This document shows positions 1 through 8,820 of a DNA stretch of 64,000 nt, piece by piece. Where the stretch lies: NCBI RefSeq assembly GCF_028368935.1, contig NZ_JAQNDK010000004.1, forward strand, positions 1,240,001 to 1,304,000. The letters are read 5' to 3'. The first letter of the stretch is position 1; each line of letters opens with the position of its first letter. Position numbers and translations under genes: made by a program. The DNA is from Sorangium aterium. Its GTDB lineage: Bacteria; Myxococcota_A; Polyangia; Polyangiales; Polyangiaceae. Below the pieces are notes generated by a model. The model saw only the letters and a list, made by a program, of their open reading frames with translations. It was not told the origin of the DNA and made no database searches.

Positions 1-1018
1 CGGCCTCGATCCCACCGTCGTCGTCGGCGGAAAGATGGCGGCGCTCGGCACGAACGCGCGGCTCGGCGCCGGTGACCTGCTCGTCGCCGAGGCCGACGAG
101 AGCGACGGATCGTTCCTGCGGCTCACCCCGACGATCGCGGTGGTCACCAACATCGACCCCGAGCACCTCGATCACTACGGCACGCACGAGCGCATCAAGG
201 ACGCCTTCGTCGAGTTCGCCGCGCGCGTCCCCTTCTACGGGCTCGCCGTGCTCTGCCTCGACCACCCGCACGTCCAGGATCTGCTCCCGCGCATCCCGCG
301 CCGCCACGTTACGTACGGCGTCTCGCCGCAGTCGGACTACTCGGCGCGCGGCATCCAGTTCCGCGGCCTCGAGACGAGCTTCAACGCGTACCGCCGGGGG
401 GAGCCGCTCGGCGGCTTCACGGTGAAGATGCCGGGCGCGCACAACGTCCTCAACTGCCTCGCCACCATCGCGGTCGCGGACGAGCTCGAGGTGCCGCTCG
501 ACGTCACCAAGCAGGCGCTGGCCACGTTCGGCGGCGTCGCTCGCCGCTTCACGGTCGTCGGATCGATCGGCGGCGTCACGATGATCGACGACTACGGCCA
601 CCACCCGGCCGAGATCCGCGCCACCATCGACGCGGCCCGCCGGGCGTTCCCCGGCGAGGATCACCGCGTCGTCGTGGCCTTCCAGCCGCACCGGCACACC
701 CGCACGCGCGATCTCTTCGACGAGTTCACGCGCGCCTTCAACCAGGCCGACGTCCTGCTCGTCACGGACATCTACGCCGCGGGCGAGCCGCCGATCCCCG
801 GCGTCACCGCGGACCGCCTCGTCCAGTCGATCCGGGAGCACGGCCACCATGACGCGCGCTTCATCGCCGACAAGGCCGACCTCCCGGAGGCCCTCGAGAA
901 GATCGTCCGGCCCGGCGACGTGGTCATCGCGCTCGGCGCGGGCGACGTGAACGCGTGCGTGCGAGGGCTCAAGGCGCGGCTCGAGGCGAAGTCGCCGCCG
1001 CAGGAGGGCAGCTCATGA
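1..1018 (+). CDS. murC: UDP-N-acetylmuramate--L-alanine ligase (MurC), 5' truncated by window
   Basis: Cytoplasmic ATP-dependent ligase that adds L-Ala to UDP-MurNAc, the first amino acid of the peptidoglycan stem. The frame is open from base 2, so the start and P-loop lie outside the window; about 338 residues are visible. The central domain carries the MurC-type stretches [18 protein letters not shown] and [12 protein letters not shown], followed by the C-terminal ligase domain with [10 protein letters not shown] and FQPHRHTRT. These match MurC better than Mpl or MurD-F. The stop overlaps the ftsQ start (ATGA at 1015-1018), so this is the murC-ftsQ junction of a dcw cluster. Confidence 0.95.
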   Translation, partial: GLDPTVVVGGKMAALGTNARLGAGDLLVAEADESDGSFLRLTPTIAVVTNIDPEHLDHYGTHERIKDAFVEFAARVPFYGLAVLCLDHPHVQDLLPRIPRRHVTYGVSPQSDYSARGIQFRGLETSFNAYRRGEPLGGFTVKMPGAHNVLNCLATIAVADELEVPLDVTKQALATFGGVARRFTVVGSIGGVTMIDDYGHHPAEIRATIDAARRAFPGEDHRVVVAFQPHRHTRTRDLFDEFTRAFNQADVLLVTDIYAAGEPPIPGVTADRLVQSIREHGHHDARFIADKADLPEALEKIVRPGDVVIALGAGDVNACVRGLKARLEAKSPPQEGSS

Positions 1019-2034
1019 CCGAGCGTCCCAGCGCGCCCCCGCCGAACCGCCGCCGCTCGCTGCCCTCGGTGCCCGCGGCGCCGCCGGTCCGGGCGGCCTC
1101 CGCGCGCGGCTCGAAGCCCGAGCCCGTCGCGGCGGTGCCGCCGAAGAACGAGCGCGTGCGCGCGTCGACCCCGTCGTCTCACGAGTCGCCGGCCCCGCCC
1201 GCGACGAGCGTCTCGGTGCGCCCGCCGCGCCTGCCGGCGAAGGACGGCGCGCCCCCGGCGGCGCGCCCTCGGCGCCCGATCGCGCGCCACCTCCGCGCGC
1301 TGCAGCTGCTCGCGGGCGCCGCCGTCGTGCTCGTCGCCTCGACCGCCGTCGCGTGGGGCGCGCGCCGCTACATCGTGTCGAGCCCTCGCTTCGCCGTGCG
1401 CACGGTGCTCGTCGACGGCGTCCAGCGCCGGACCGCTGAGCAGGTGGCCAGCTCCGGCGGCATCGAGGTGGGCAAGAACATCTTCACGCTCGATCTCGAG
1501 CTCGCCGGCGCCTCGATCGCCGCCGACCCCTGGATCGAGAAGGCGACGGTCACGCGCAGGCTCCCCTCGACGATCCACGTCGACGTCGTCGAGCGGGAGG
1601 CGCAGGCCATGGTCGCGATCGGCGGCGATCTCTACCTCGCGACGCGCGACGGCGAGCTCTTCAAGGAGCTCGCCGAGGACGACCCTGTCGACCTCCCCAT
1701 CGTCACGGGGATCACCGGCGAACAGGTGGCGCGGGATCGCCCCGGCGTCGTCATCGCGGTCCGGAGCCTGCTCGACGTGGTCGAGGACCTGGAGCGCGCC
1801 GGCGTCGCGCGCCGCTATCCGACCCAGGAGCTCCACGTCGAGCGGGACGGGTCGATCGTCGTCACCATCGGAAAGGAGGCGATCTCGCTCCACCTCGGGC
1901 AGCCGCCCTACCGGGACAAGGTCGCCCAGGCGTCGCGGGTGCTCACCGAGCTCGCCCAGCGAAAGGCGAGCGCGTCGGTGATCTTCCTCGACAACGACGC
2001 GCACCCCGAGCGCGTCGTGGTGAGGATGAGATGA
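1015..2034 (+). CDS. ftsQ: Cell division protein FtsQ
   Basis: Bitopic divisome protein, 339 residues. A long Pro/Ala/Arg-rich cytoplasmic tail (about residues 1-95) precedes one membrane segment (about 97-115). A periplasmic POTRA-like region follows (about 125-195: [20 protein letters not shown]) and then the FtsQ/DivIB beta domain. I chose the ATG at 1015 because it overlaps the murC stop as ATGA; an in-frame start 60 bases upstream would lie inside murC. FtsQ sequences diverge strongly, so the call rests on domain order plus position between murC and ftsA. The N-terminal tail is longer than in enterobacterial FtsQ. Confidence 0.85.
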   Translation: MTERPSAPPPNRRRSLPSVPAAPPVRAASARGSKPEPVAAVPPKNERVRASTPSSHESPAPPATSVSVRPPRLPAKDGAPPAARPRRPIARHLRALQLLAGAAVVLVASTAVAWGARRYIVSSPRFAVRTVLVDGVQRRTAEQVASSGGIEVGKNIFTLDLELAGASIAADPWIEKATVTRRLPSTIHVDVVEREAQAMVAIGGDLYLATRDGELFKELAEDDPVDLPIVTGITGEQVARDRPGVVIAVRSLLDVVEDLERAGVARRYPTQELHVERDGSIVVTIGKEAISLHLGQPPYRDKVAQASRVLTELAQRKASASVIFLDNDAHPERVVVRMR

Positions 2035-2163
2035 GCGCCGTCGTGCCCGCTCTCCGCGCCGGCGATCGCCGAGCAAAACTTGGCCGGTGCTGCTGGCTCA
2101 TGGCAGCGTCGTGCCCGCCTTACACGCGCATGGGGATCGTCCCCGCATGAGGTGGTGCACGCA

Positions 2164-3486
2164 ATGAAGAGCCGGATGGAGACTACTGAGATCGTCGTCG
2201 GACTCGACATCGGGACGACCAAGGTCTCGGCGGTCGTTGGCGAGATCGACGCTGATGGGATCACCATCCTCGGGGTGGGGAACGTCCCGTGCCGCGGCCT
2301 GCGGAAGGGCGTGGTGAGCAACATCGACTGGACGGTGCGCTCGATCGCCGAGGCGATCGAGGCCGCCCAGACGATGGCGGGCGTCGAGATCCGCACCGTG
2401 TATGCCGGCGTCGCGGGCAGCCACATCCGCTGCCAGCAGTCCGACGGCGTCGCCGCGGTCTCCGGCGGCGAGGTCACGCGGCAGGACGTCGAGCGCGTCC
2501 TCGAGGGCGCGCGGGCCATCCCGGTCGACGCCGATCGTCAGATCCTGCACGTCCTGCCGCGCGAGTTCACGGTCGACAACCAGGACGGCATCCGCGACCC
2601 GGTCGGGATGAGCGGCGTCCGGCTCGGGGTGAAGGTGAACCTGATCACCGCCGCGACCTCGTGCGTGCAGAACGTCGTCCGCTGCGCGGAGCGCTGCGGC
2701 CTCACCGTGGCCGACGTGGTGCTGGAGCCGCTCGCGAGCGCCGAGGCGGTCCTCTCCGAGGACGAGAAGGAGATCGGCGTCGCCATCATCGACATCGGCG
2801 GCGGTACGACCGACCTGCTCCTCTACGTGGACGGCGGAATCGCGCACGCCAGCGTCATCCCGGCGGGCGGCAACAACGTGACGGCCGACATCGCCGCCGG
2901 GCTGCGCACGCCGATGGGCGAGGCGGAGCGGCTGAAGCGCAACGCCGGCTGCGCCCTGGGCCGAATGGTGGGCGACGAGGAGGAGATCGAGGTCCCCGGC
3001 GTCGGCGGGCACATGCCGCGCAAGGCGGCGCGCCGCGTCCTGTCGGACATCATCGAGCCGCGCGTCGAGGAGATCTTCGCGGTCATCCGCAAGCGGATCG
3101 AGGACACGGGGATGCTCGAGCAGCTCTCGGCCGGCGCGGTGGTCACCGGCGGCGGCGTCCTCATGGAAGGGATGACGGAGTTCGCCGAGGAGATCCTCGG
3201 GATGCCCGTGCGCCTCGGCGTGCCGGTCGGCGTGCGAGGCATCACGCAGCTCGTGGCCGGCCCGCAGTACGCGACCGGCGTGGGCCTCGTTCAGTACGGC
3301 GCCAACGCACTCGCGCAGGCGCGCGCGCTCACGCCGGTGACGCTCGACGCCGGCCACGCCGGGCGCGCGGAGATCCGTCGCGAGAAGCTCCGCGAGCGCG
3401 AGCTGCGCCGAGATGTCGTCGAAGAAATGACGATTGAAAAGAGGTCGAGCGGGAGGTTCTGGAACTGGCTTCGAGCAGCATTCTAG
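2164..3486 (+). CDS. ftsA: Cell division protein FtsA
   Basis: Actin-fold membrane tether for FtsZ, 440 residues. The N-terminal phosphate-1 loop VGLDIGTTKVSAVVGE, the 1C region (GVAGSHIRCQQSDGV), the phosphate-2 loop IIDIGGGTTDL and the adenosine motif VVTGGGVLMEGM are all present. The C-terminus ends in a short basic/aromatic segment (SGRFWNWLRAAF), as expected for the amphipathic membrane-targeting helix. The start at 2164 is preceded by a GAGGTGG box; the same frame stays open upstream to 2080, but that part does not look like FtsA. It lies between ftsQ and ftsZ on the same strand. Confidence 0.95.
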   Translation: MKSRMETTEIVVGLDIGTTKVSAVVGEIDADGITILGVGNVPCRGLRKGVVSNIDWTVRSIAEAIEAAQTMAGVEIRTVYAGVAGSHIRCQQSDGVAAVSGGEVTRQDVERVLEGARAIPVDADRQILHVLPREFTVDNQDGIRDPVGMSGVRLGVKVNLITAATSCVQNVVRCAERCGLTVADVVLEPLASAEAVLSEDEKEIGVAIIDIGGGTTDLLLYVDGGIAHASVIPAGGNNVTADIAAGLRTPMGEAERLKRNAGCALGRMVGDEEEIEVPGVGGHMPRKAARRVLSDIIEPRVEEIFAVIRKRIEDTGMLEQLSAGAVVTGGGVLMEGMTEFAEEILGMPVRLGVPVGVRGITQLVAGPQYATGVGLVQYGANALAQARALTPVTLDAGHAGRAEIRREKLRERELRRDVVEEMTIEKRSSGRFWNWLRAAF

Positions 3487-3731
3487 GCATGACGTGGCAA
3501 GAGAAAGTTGTTAGAGAATTGGGTTTGAGAGGGTCCGATAGCGCACGGGCGATCCCTCTTGAACGCGAAGTCAAGAGGGTTTGAAGCGCGGTGTTCGAAG
3601 GGGAAGAGGCGCCCCTCCGAATGCCGTCCGGAGCGAGGACGTCCTCGCGCACTGAGGGTTCCGCGCCGCTCGACCTCCGCAGGGGTCGGCGCCGGGCCGA
3701 GCGGCTAGCTGTACTTCCCCGGGAGGAGTTC
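3487..3731 (+). promoter_or_regulatory. ftsA-ftsZ intergenic leader with a hairpin and possible alternative pairing
   Basis: A gene-free 245-base leader before ftsZ. CCCTCTTGA (3554-3562) and TCAAGAGGG (3571-3579) form a perfect 9-bp stem with an 8-base loop, followed by TTTG. An upstream AGAGGG (3528-3533) could pair instead with the first six bases of the left arm. The two foldings exclude each other, as in an attenuator. A GGGAGGAG ribosome-binding site sits at 3721-3728, close to the ATG at 3732. That the hairpin regulates ftsZ is inference. Confidence 0.4.
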
Positions 3732-5000
3732 ATGAGTTTCTCCATCGAGTTTGCCGACGAGCACACCGGGTACGACGCCCGGATCAAGGTCATCGGTTGT
3801 GGCGGTTCTGGCGGCAATGCAGTCAACACGATGATCAACTTCGGCCTCGAGGGCGTGGAGTTCATCGTCGTCAACACCGACGCCCAGGCGCTCGGCGCGA
3901 GCCTCGCTCCGACCAAGCTCCACATCGGGGCGAGCGTCACGCGTGGTCTCGGCGCGGGCGCCGATCCCGAGAAGGGCCGCAAGGCGGCGCTCGAGGACGT
4001 GACGCGCGTCAAGGAGTGCATCCAGGGCGCGGACATGGTGTTCGTCACCGCGGGCATGGGCGGCGGCACGGGCACGGGCGCCGCGCCGGTCATCGCGCAG
4101 CTCGCGCGCGAGGAGGGCTGCCTCACCGTCGGCGTCGTGACGAAGCCGTTCTTCTTCGAGGGCAAGCAGCGCTCGCGCCGCGCCGAGCTCGGCCTCGCGA
4201 TGCTCGCGGAGCACGTCGACACGCTCATCACGATCCCGAACCAGAAGCTCCTCTCGCTGGGCGACGAGGACCTCTCGTTCGTCGAGGCGTTCCGCAAGGC
4301 GGACGAGGTGCTCTATCAGGCGATCAAGGGCATCAGCGATCTCATCACGCAGAACGGGATCGTGAACGTCGACTTCGCGGACGTGAAGACGGTGATGTCG
4401 AACATGGGCCGCGCGCTCATGGGCACCGGCTGCGCGAAGGGGCAGGGCCGCGCTCGCCTCGCCGCCGAGATGGCCGTCAGCTCGCCGCTGCTCGACGACA
4501 TCTCGGTCGAGGGCGCGACCGGCGTGCTCATCAACATCGTCGGCGGCCCCGACATGCGGATGCGCGAGATCGAGGAGGCCGCGACGCTCGTGCAGGAGCA
4601 GGCGCACGAGGACGCGAACATCATCTTCGGCGCGACGATCGACGAGAACATGGGCGAGATGATCAAGGTCACGGTCATCGCGACCGGCTTCGATCACCTC
4701 GTCGCCGAGGTCCCGCAGCAGCTCGCGAGCGCCGCGCAGCCGCGCGCCACCGCGCACTCCATCGGAGCGTCGCTGGCCGCGGCGGCCGGGCCGATGTCGG
4801 GCCGCTCCGCCCCGAGCGCTCCTCCCATGCCCATGACGCAGCGCCAGCCGCACCGGCACGAAGAGGTCGCGTACCCGACCACCCGCCGGCCCGCGCCGCA
4901 GGTCCAGGCGGCGGGCGGCGGCCCGCGCGACCGCGCGAGCTTCGTCCCTCCGCTCGACTCCGACTGGGACACGCCCGCGTTCCAGCGCCGGGGCCAGTAG
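3732..5000 (+). CDS. ftsZ: Cell division protein FtsZ
   Basis: Tubulin-like GTPase that polymerises into the division ring, 422 residues. The nucleotide-binding domain begins with IKVIGCGGSGGNAVN, and the tubulin signature AGMGGGTGTGAAP lies near residues 107-119. The NxxxxDFADVKT T7-loop region follows. A Pro/Ala-rich linker (about 335-405) leads to the conserved C-terminal peptide DSDWDTPAFQRR that docks on FtsA and other partners. The start at 3732 has an unusually strong GGGAGGAG box. The open frame extends upstream to 3591, but those codons do not resemble FtsZ. Confidence 0.97.
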   Translation: MSFSIEFADEHTGYDARIKVIGCGGSGGNAVNTMINFGLEGVEFIVVNTDAQALGASLAPTKLHIGASVTRGLGAGADPEKGRKAALEDVTRVKECIQGADMVFVTAGMGGGTGTGAAPVIAQLAREEGCLTVGVVTKPFFFEGKQRSRRAELGLAMLAEHVDTLITIPNQKLLSLGDEDLSFVEAFRKADEVLYQAIKGISDLITQNGIVNVDFADVKTVMSNMGRALMGTGCAKGQGRARLAAEMAVSSPLLDDISVEGATGVLINIVGGPDMRMREIEEAATLVQEQAHEDANIIFGATIDENMGEMIKVTVIATGFDHLVAEVPQQLASAAQPRATAHSIGASLAAAAGPMSGRSAPSAPPMPMTQRQPHRHEEVAYPTTRRPAPQVQAAGGGPRDRASFVPPLDSDWDTPAFQRRGQ

Positions 5001-5151
5001 CAGCGCCGCAGCCCGCACGGAAGAACTCCCGGTGCGCAGCCACCGCGGGCGTTCACGCTGTATTACGCGTTGACAGGCGCGCACGACGACTTATGGTCAG
5101 CCGGCGCCTGTGCCCGCTGTCGGGCAGGATCGACGCGGCGGTCCACGATTC

Positions 5152-6237
5152 ATGAGTGAAAAGCGCGACTTCTACGAAGTTCTTGGCCTCGCGCGTGACG
5201 CGACGCCTGACGACATTCGCAAGGCCTATCGTCAGGCTGCGTTGAAGAACCATCCGGACCGGAACCCCGGCGATGCGTCGGCGGAGGCCCGCTTCAAAGA
5301 GGCCACGGAGGCGTACCAGGTCCTCTCCGATGAGGAGAAGCGCAGGCGGTACGACCAGTTCGGGCACGCCGGTCTCGAAGGGATCGGCGGCGCGGCCGAC
5401 GGCGACATCTTCTCTCACTTCCAGGACATCTTCTCGGAGTTCTTCGGCGGCTTCGGCGGCGGGCAACGCCGGCGGCGCGGGCCCGCGCGCGGCCAGGACA
5501 TCCGGGTTCAGCAGCGGCTCTCGCTGCGGGACGCGTTGCTCGGCTGCAAGCGGGAGGTCGTCCTGCGGACGCCTGTGGCGTGCGACGACTGCTCCGGCTC
5601 GGGGGCGAAGCCGGGGACCAAGCGGAAGCCGTGCGGTACGTGCGGCGGCGCCGGGCAGGTCTCGACCTCGCGCGGGTTCGTGATGTTCACCCAGACGTGC
5701 CCTGAATGCTCGGGCGAGGGGTCTGTCATCAAGACGCCTTGCGCTACCTGCAAGGGGTTCGGCGCGGTCGAGAAGACGCGGAAGGTCGTCGTCAATTTCC
5801 CGGCCGGCATCGACGGCGGCCAGCGGCTCAGGGTGCCGGGGCAGGGCATGCCGGGCGCCCAGGGCGCGCCGCCCGGCGATCTGTACGTCGACGTCGATCT
5901 CGCCGCGGACGAGCGCTTCGAGCGCGACGGGCTCGACCTCATCACGCGCGCGCCCATCTCCTTCGCCGACGCGGCGCTCGGCAGCATGGTCAAGATCGAC
6001 CTGCCGGACGACACGGCGGTCGACGTCGAGGTCCCGGCGGGCGTGCAGCCCGGCGAGGTGATCTCGGTCAAGGGCAAGGGCGCGCCCCGGATCGACGGCC
6101 GCGGCCGCGGAGCGCTCCAGGTGATCATCCAGGTCGAGGTGCCGCGGAACCTGTCGCCCGCGGCGCAGGAGCTGCTCCGCAGGTTCCAGGACGAGGTAGC
6201 CAAGCAGCAGCCAGCGGCGAAGGCGGCGACCGCGTAG
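5152..6237 (+). CDS. dnaJ: Chaperone protein DnaJ
   Basis: Hsp40 co-chaperone that stimulates DnaK ATPase, 361 residues. The J domain (residues 1-70, with HPD in LKNHPDRNPG) is followed by a short Gly/Phe-rich segment. Four CxxCxGxG zinc-binding repeats come next: CDDCSGSG, CGTCGGAG, CPECSGEG and CATCKGFG. The C-terminal substrate-binding domains complete the protein. All three type I DnaJ modules are intact. The start MSEKRDFYEV was chosen by fit to the J domain; the 14 extra upstream codons are not DnaJ-like. No dnaK or grpE lies next to it; the neighbours are ftsZ and a membrane-protein gene. Confidence 0.96.
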   Translation: MSEKRDFYEVLGLARDATPDDIRKAYRQAALKNHPDRNPGDASAEARFKEATEAYQVLSDEEKRRRYDQFGHAGLEGIGGAADGDIFSHFQDIFSEFFGGFGGGQRRRRGPARGQDIRVQQRLSLRDALLGCKREVVLRTPVACDDCSGSGAKPGTKRKPCGTCGGAGQVSTSRGFVMFTQTCPECSGEGSVIKTPCATCKGFGAVEKTRKVVVNFPAGIDGGQRLRVPGQGMPGAQGAPPGDLYVDVDLAADERFERDGLDLITRAPISFADAALGSMVKIDLPDDTAVDVEVPAGVQPGEVISVKGKGAPRIDGRGRGALQVIIQVEVPRNLSPAAQELLRRFQDEVAKQQPAAKAATA

Positions 6238-6378
6238 CGCTGCTGGTCGACGAGCTGCGGCCAGCGCTGCGGCGTGCGGCGGCGCTGCGCGGAGACGAAG
6301 GCGGGGACGCGCGGGCGCGGCGCCGACGACCGGCGAGCCGGCAGGATTTCCGGCGCTAGGCGTGAGCCTGCGCCGCGT

Positions 6379-7545
6379 TCAGCGCGTCGTGCCGATCCAG
6401 GCGCCCGCGCACGCGAGGCTGAAGGCGATGGGGGCGAGCGCGGCCGCGAACACGACGGCGACGGGCGCCGCGAGGCCGAGCAGCACCAGAGAACCGAGGA
6501 TGGCGAGCGCCGCCGAGGCGGCCGGCTCCAGGACGCTGCCCGTCGACGAGGCCCGGGCGACGAGGTAGCCAGCCACGGGGAAGGCTGCGATCGCCCCTGC
6601 GACGAGCAAGAGCAGCGGCGCCGCCGCGGCGGTCGAGGCGTCGCCCCGGTCCACCGCCGCGAAGTCGACGCCGAAGCGGTGACCGAGCGCGACCGCGAGC
6701 GCGAGCGCGGTCGTCATCACCCCGACCGTGACGAGCGCGCCGAAGGCGATCCACGTGAGCGTCACCGGTCGTTCGGTGCGCCTGAGCGCCTCGCGCAACG
6801 TTCCGAGCGACGGCGGAGCGATGCGCGGAAGGAAGCGGCGCTCCCTGCGCTGCGAGCTGTGCGGCGACGCGCTTCGGCGGAGCAGGTCGCGGGCGGCGAG
6901 GAAGGTCACGAGGCCGGTGCCGAGGAGCACCGGCGCCGCGATGAAGAGCGCGACCGGGGCGCACGCAAAGACGATGTAATCGTAGGCGCCGTTGAGCAGC
7001 ATCGCGCCGAGCCACATGGCGTTGAAGCGACGGCCGCCCAGCGGCCGCGTGCGCTCGCGGCCCAACGCGTAGCCCCAGAGCGAGGCGAAGAAGAGGTGCG
7101 CCGGCACGGCGAGGAGGGCCCGCGCGATGTCGAGCGGGTCCAGCGGCCGGCCCCACAGGTACACGGCGTTGCGGGCCGACACGAACCCGAGCGCCGCGGC
7201 GGCCGCGTAGACGAGCCCATCGAACGGCTCCTCCACCGCGCGCAGCCGCGCGAACGGCGCGACCGCCGCCACCTTGAGCCCCTGCTCCAGCGGCGCCGTG
7301 ACCACGAAGATGTAGACGAGCGTGACGGCGTCGAGCGTGCTGGCGGACTTGTCGAGGCCTTGCCAGCGCTGGAGGAAGGTCTCGATGAGCAGCGCCGGTA
7401 CGAACGCGAGCGCGCCGAGCAACGCGGTCCCCACCGCGAACCGGCGCCTGCCATAGAGGCGCTGCGACCAGACGAGGAGCGCGGCCAGCCCTCCGAGCGG
7501 CGCGGCGACGGTGGCGAGCCAGAGGAGCGCGGCGGCGGCGTTCAT
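6379..7545 (-). CDS. PrsW-family-like polytopic membrane protein, probably lacking catalytic residues
   Basis: A 388-residue protein with about nine hydrophobic segments. The arrangement follows PrsW intramembrane metalloproteases: PLEQGLK (residues 85-91), DGLVYAAAAALGFVSARN (109-126), PAHLFFASLWGYALGR (from 148) and NGAYDY (from 185). In the active family these are EExxK, FxxxE, a conserved His and HxxxD. Here the second Glu is Gln88, the FxxxE Glu is Arg125 and the last His is Asn186; only Glu87 and His150 remain. I infer a PrsW-fold protein that is inactive or works differently. A second membrane block follows after about residue 260. Confidence 0.6.
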   Translation of the reverse strand: MNAAAALLWLATVAAPLGGLAALLVWSQRLYGRRRFAVGTALLGALAFVPALLIETFLQRWQGLDKSASTLDAVTLVYIFVVTAPLEQGLKVAAVAPFARLRAVEEPFDGLVYAAAAALGFVSARNAVYLWGRPLDPLDIARALLAVPAHLFFASLWGYALGRERTRPLGGRRFNAMWLGAMLLNGAYDYIVFACAPVALFIAAPVLLGTGLVTFLAARDLLRRSASPHSSQRRERRFLPRIAPPSLGTLREALRRTERPVTLTWIAFGALVTVGVMTTALALAVALGHRFGVDFAAVDRGDASTAAAAPLLLLVAGAIAAFPVAGYLVARASSTGSVLEPAASAALAILGSLVLLGLAAPVAVVFAAALAPIAFSLACAGAWIGTTR

Positions 7546-7585
7546 GGGCGCGAGGGGCGGGGCGGCGGAGCTGGCTTCGCTGCGG

Positions 7586-8458
7586 CTAGAAGTGGAGCCC
7601 GGCGACCGCGGTCAGGGCGAGCGCCGAGCCCACGCTGGAGCCGTCGGCCGCGAGCAGATCGGCCTTGGCTTGCTGAGGCGCGGCGGCTCCGCCCTTGATC
7701 CGATCGATCGCGGCCGAGGAGAGCCCCGGCCTGGTCAGCGCCAGGAGCTCCCAGCTCGCGTTCGCGCCGATCGAAAAGACCGGCGACAGGTAGAGGTCGA
7801 GCCCGCCGGAGACCCTTCCGTAGAAGCCGCGGATCGCGATGGCGTCGGCCGCGCCGCTCACCGCGCTCTTGACGCTGCCGAGGCCGGCGTAGCCGAAGCC
7901 CAGATCGACGTGCGGGTCGAGCCTGCCGAGCGGCAGGTGCATGCCGAGCTCGCCGCCGAGGGTGAAGAGCTGCCAGTCGCTGAAGAACCCGACCCGTCCG
8001 CGGGCGCCCAGCGTGAAGTACAGGAGCCGGACGCCGACCCCGGCGCCGACGACGCCCCCGTTCGCCGCGCTCGAAACGAACCCGGCCGTGAAGTCGTCCT
8101 CGTCGATGTTGAACGTCTGGAGACCGACGTTCTCGTAGCCCCCCTCGACGTTCAGCCAGACGATCTCGAGGCCGCGCCCCGAGTCCCGCTCCTTGGCCTC
8201 GTCGAGGCGGTGCTCCGTGCCATCGGGGGCGGTGGGCTCTGGCTCGGGCGTGGTCATCGGAGGGGGCGGCGCCAGGCCTCCGGCCTGCATCGATGGATCG
8301 TACGGGTTCGGCTGCGCGGCCGCGGCGCCGGTGGGCGAGGCAGCGCCGACGCTCGTCGAGGTCCCCGGGAGCGGCTGCCCCTGCTGTGCCAGGGCCGCGG
8401 AGGTCATGGACGCCGACGTGAGAACGGTGAGCAAGCAAAGCGCGCGACGAGCGATCAT
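7586..8458 (-). CDS. Secreted outer-membrane beta-barrel-type protein, function unknown
   Basis: A 290-residue protein with a clear signal peptide (MIARRALCLLTVLTSASMTSAALAQ) and then a Pro/Gly/Ala-rich stretch to about residue 85. Alternating hydrophobic strands with Gly/aromatic turns follow, ending in LALTAVAGLHF with a C-terminal Phe as in outer-membrane barrels. The frame is open further upstream, but ATG 8458 was chosen because the signal peptide begins there and it overlaps the yacG stop by four bases. Translation is therefore probably coupled to yacG. I do not recognise a named family. Confidence 0.6.
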   Translation of the reverse strand: MIARRALCLLTVLTSASMTSAALAQQGQPLPGTSTSVGAASPTGAAAAQPNPYDPSMQAGGLAPPPPMTTPEPEPTAPDGTEHRLDEAKERDSGRGLEIVWLNVEGGYENVGLQTFNIDEDDFTAGFVSSAANGGVVGAGVGVRLLYFTLGARGRVGFFSDWQLFTLGGELGMHLPLGRLDPHVDLGFGYAGLGSVKSAVSGAADAIAIRGFYGRVSGGLDLYLSPVFSIGANASWELLALTRPGLSSAAIDRIKGGAAAPQQAKADLLAADGSSVGSALALTAVAGLHF

Positions 8459-8727
8459 TCGTCCTCTTCCTGGATGTTCCCGTCGAGTCCGTCGGTTCGT
8501 CCCTTCGATTCCAGGGTCTCGGCATCTCCTGTCGATGAGACGGGCGGGCCAGGCACCCGGTAGCCACCGTCGAGCCAGCGGCCGAGGTCCACCAGCTTGC
8601 ACTGAGGCGAGCAGAACGGAAAGACCGGGTTCTCGGGCCTGAGCCCCGCCGACTTGCGGCAAATCGGGCACCTCGCGCCTGCCAAAGCTCCCATCCGGCG
8701 TAACGTAGCAGCGTCCATTGCGGGCAT
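8455..8727 (-). CDS. yacG: YacG-type zinc-finger protein (DNA gyrase inhibitor family)
   Basis: A 90-residue protein with four zinc ligands in the YacG pattern: Cys20 and Cys23 (RCPICRK), Cys39 and Cys43 (PFCSPQCK). The family signature continues as LVDLGRWLDGGYRVPG. In Escherichia coli YacG binds the GyrB C-terminal region and inhibits gyrase; that activity is assumed here from the family. The family core is intact, with a longer acidic C-terminal tail (IQEEDE). The stop overlaps the start of the downstream barrel gene. Confidence 0.85.
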   Translation of the reverse strand: MPAMDAATLRRMGALAGARCPICRKSAGLRPENPVFPFCSPQCKLVDLGRWLDGGYRVPGPPVSSTGDAETLESKGRTDGLDGNIQEEDE

Positions 8728-8820
8728 GTAGCCCGCGCTCGGTGAGCAGCTGGCCCGCGCTCGGTGGGTGTGTCGCCCGCGCTCAGCGCGCTCGATCGAG
8801 CTCGCAGCCGTGACGCCCGC

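Noticed and set aside
772-2076. Long antisense frame opposite murC/ftsQ
   Set aside because: It is His/Asp/Arg-rich in the manner of antisense GC-rich frames and overlaps two well-supported genes.
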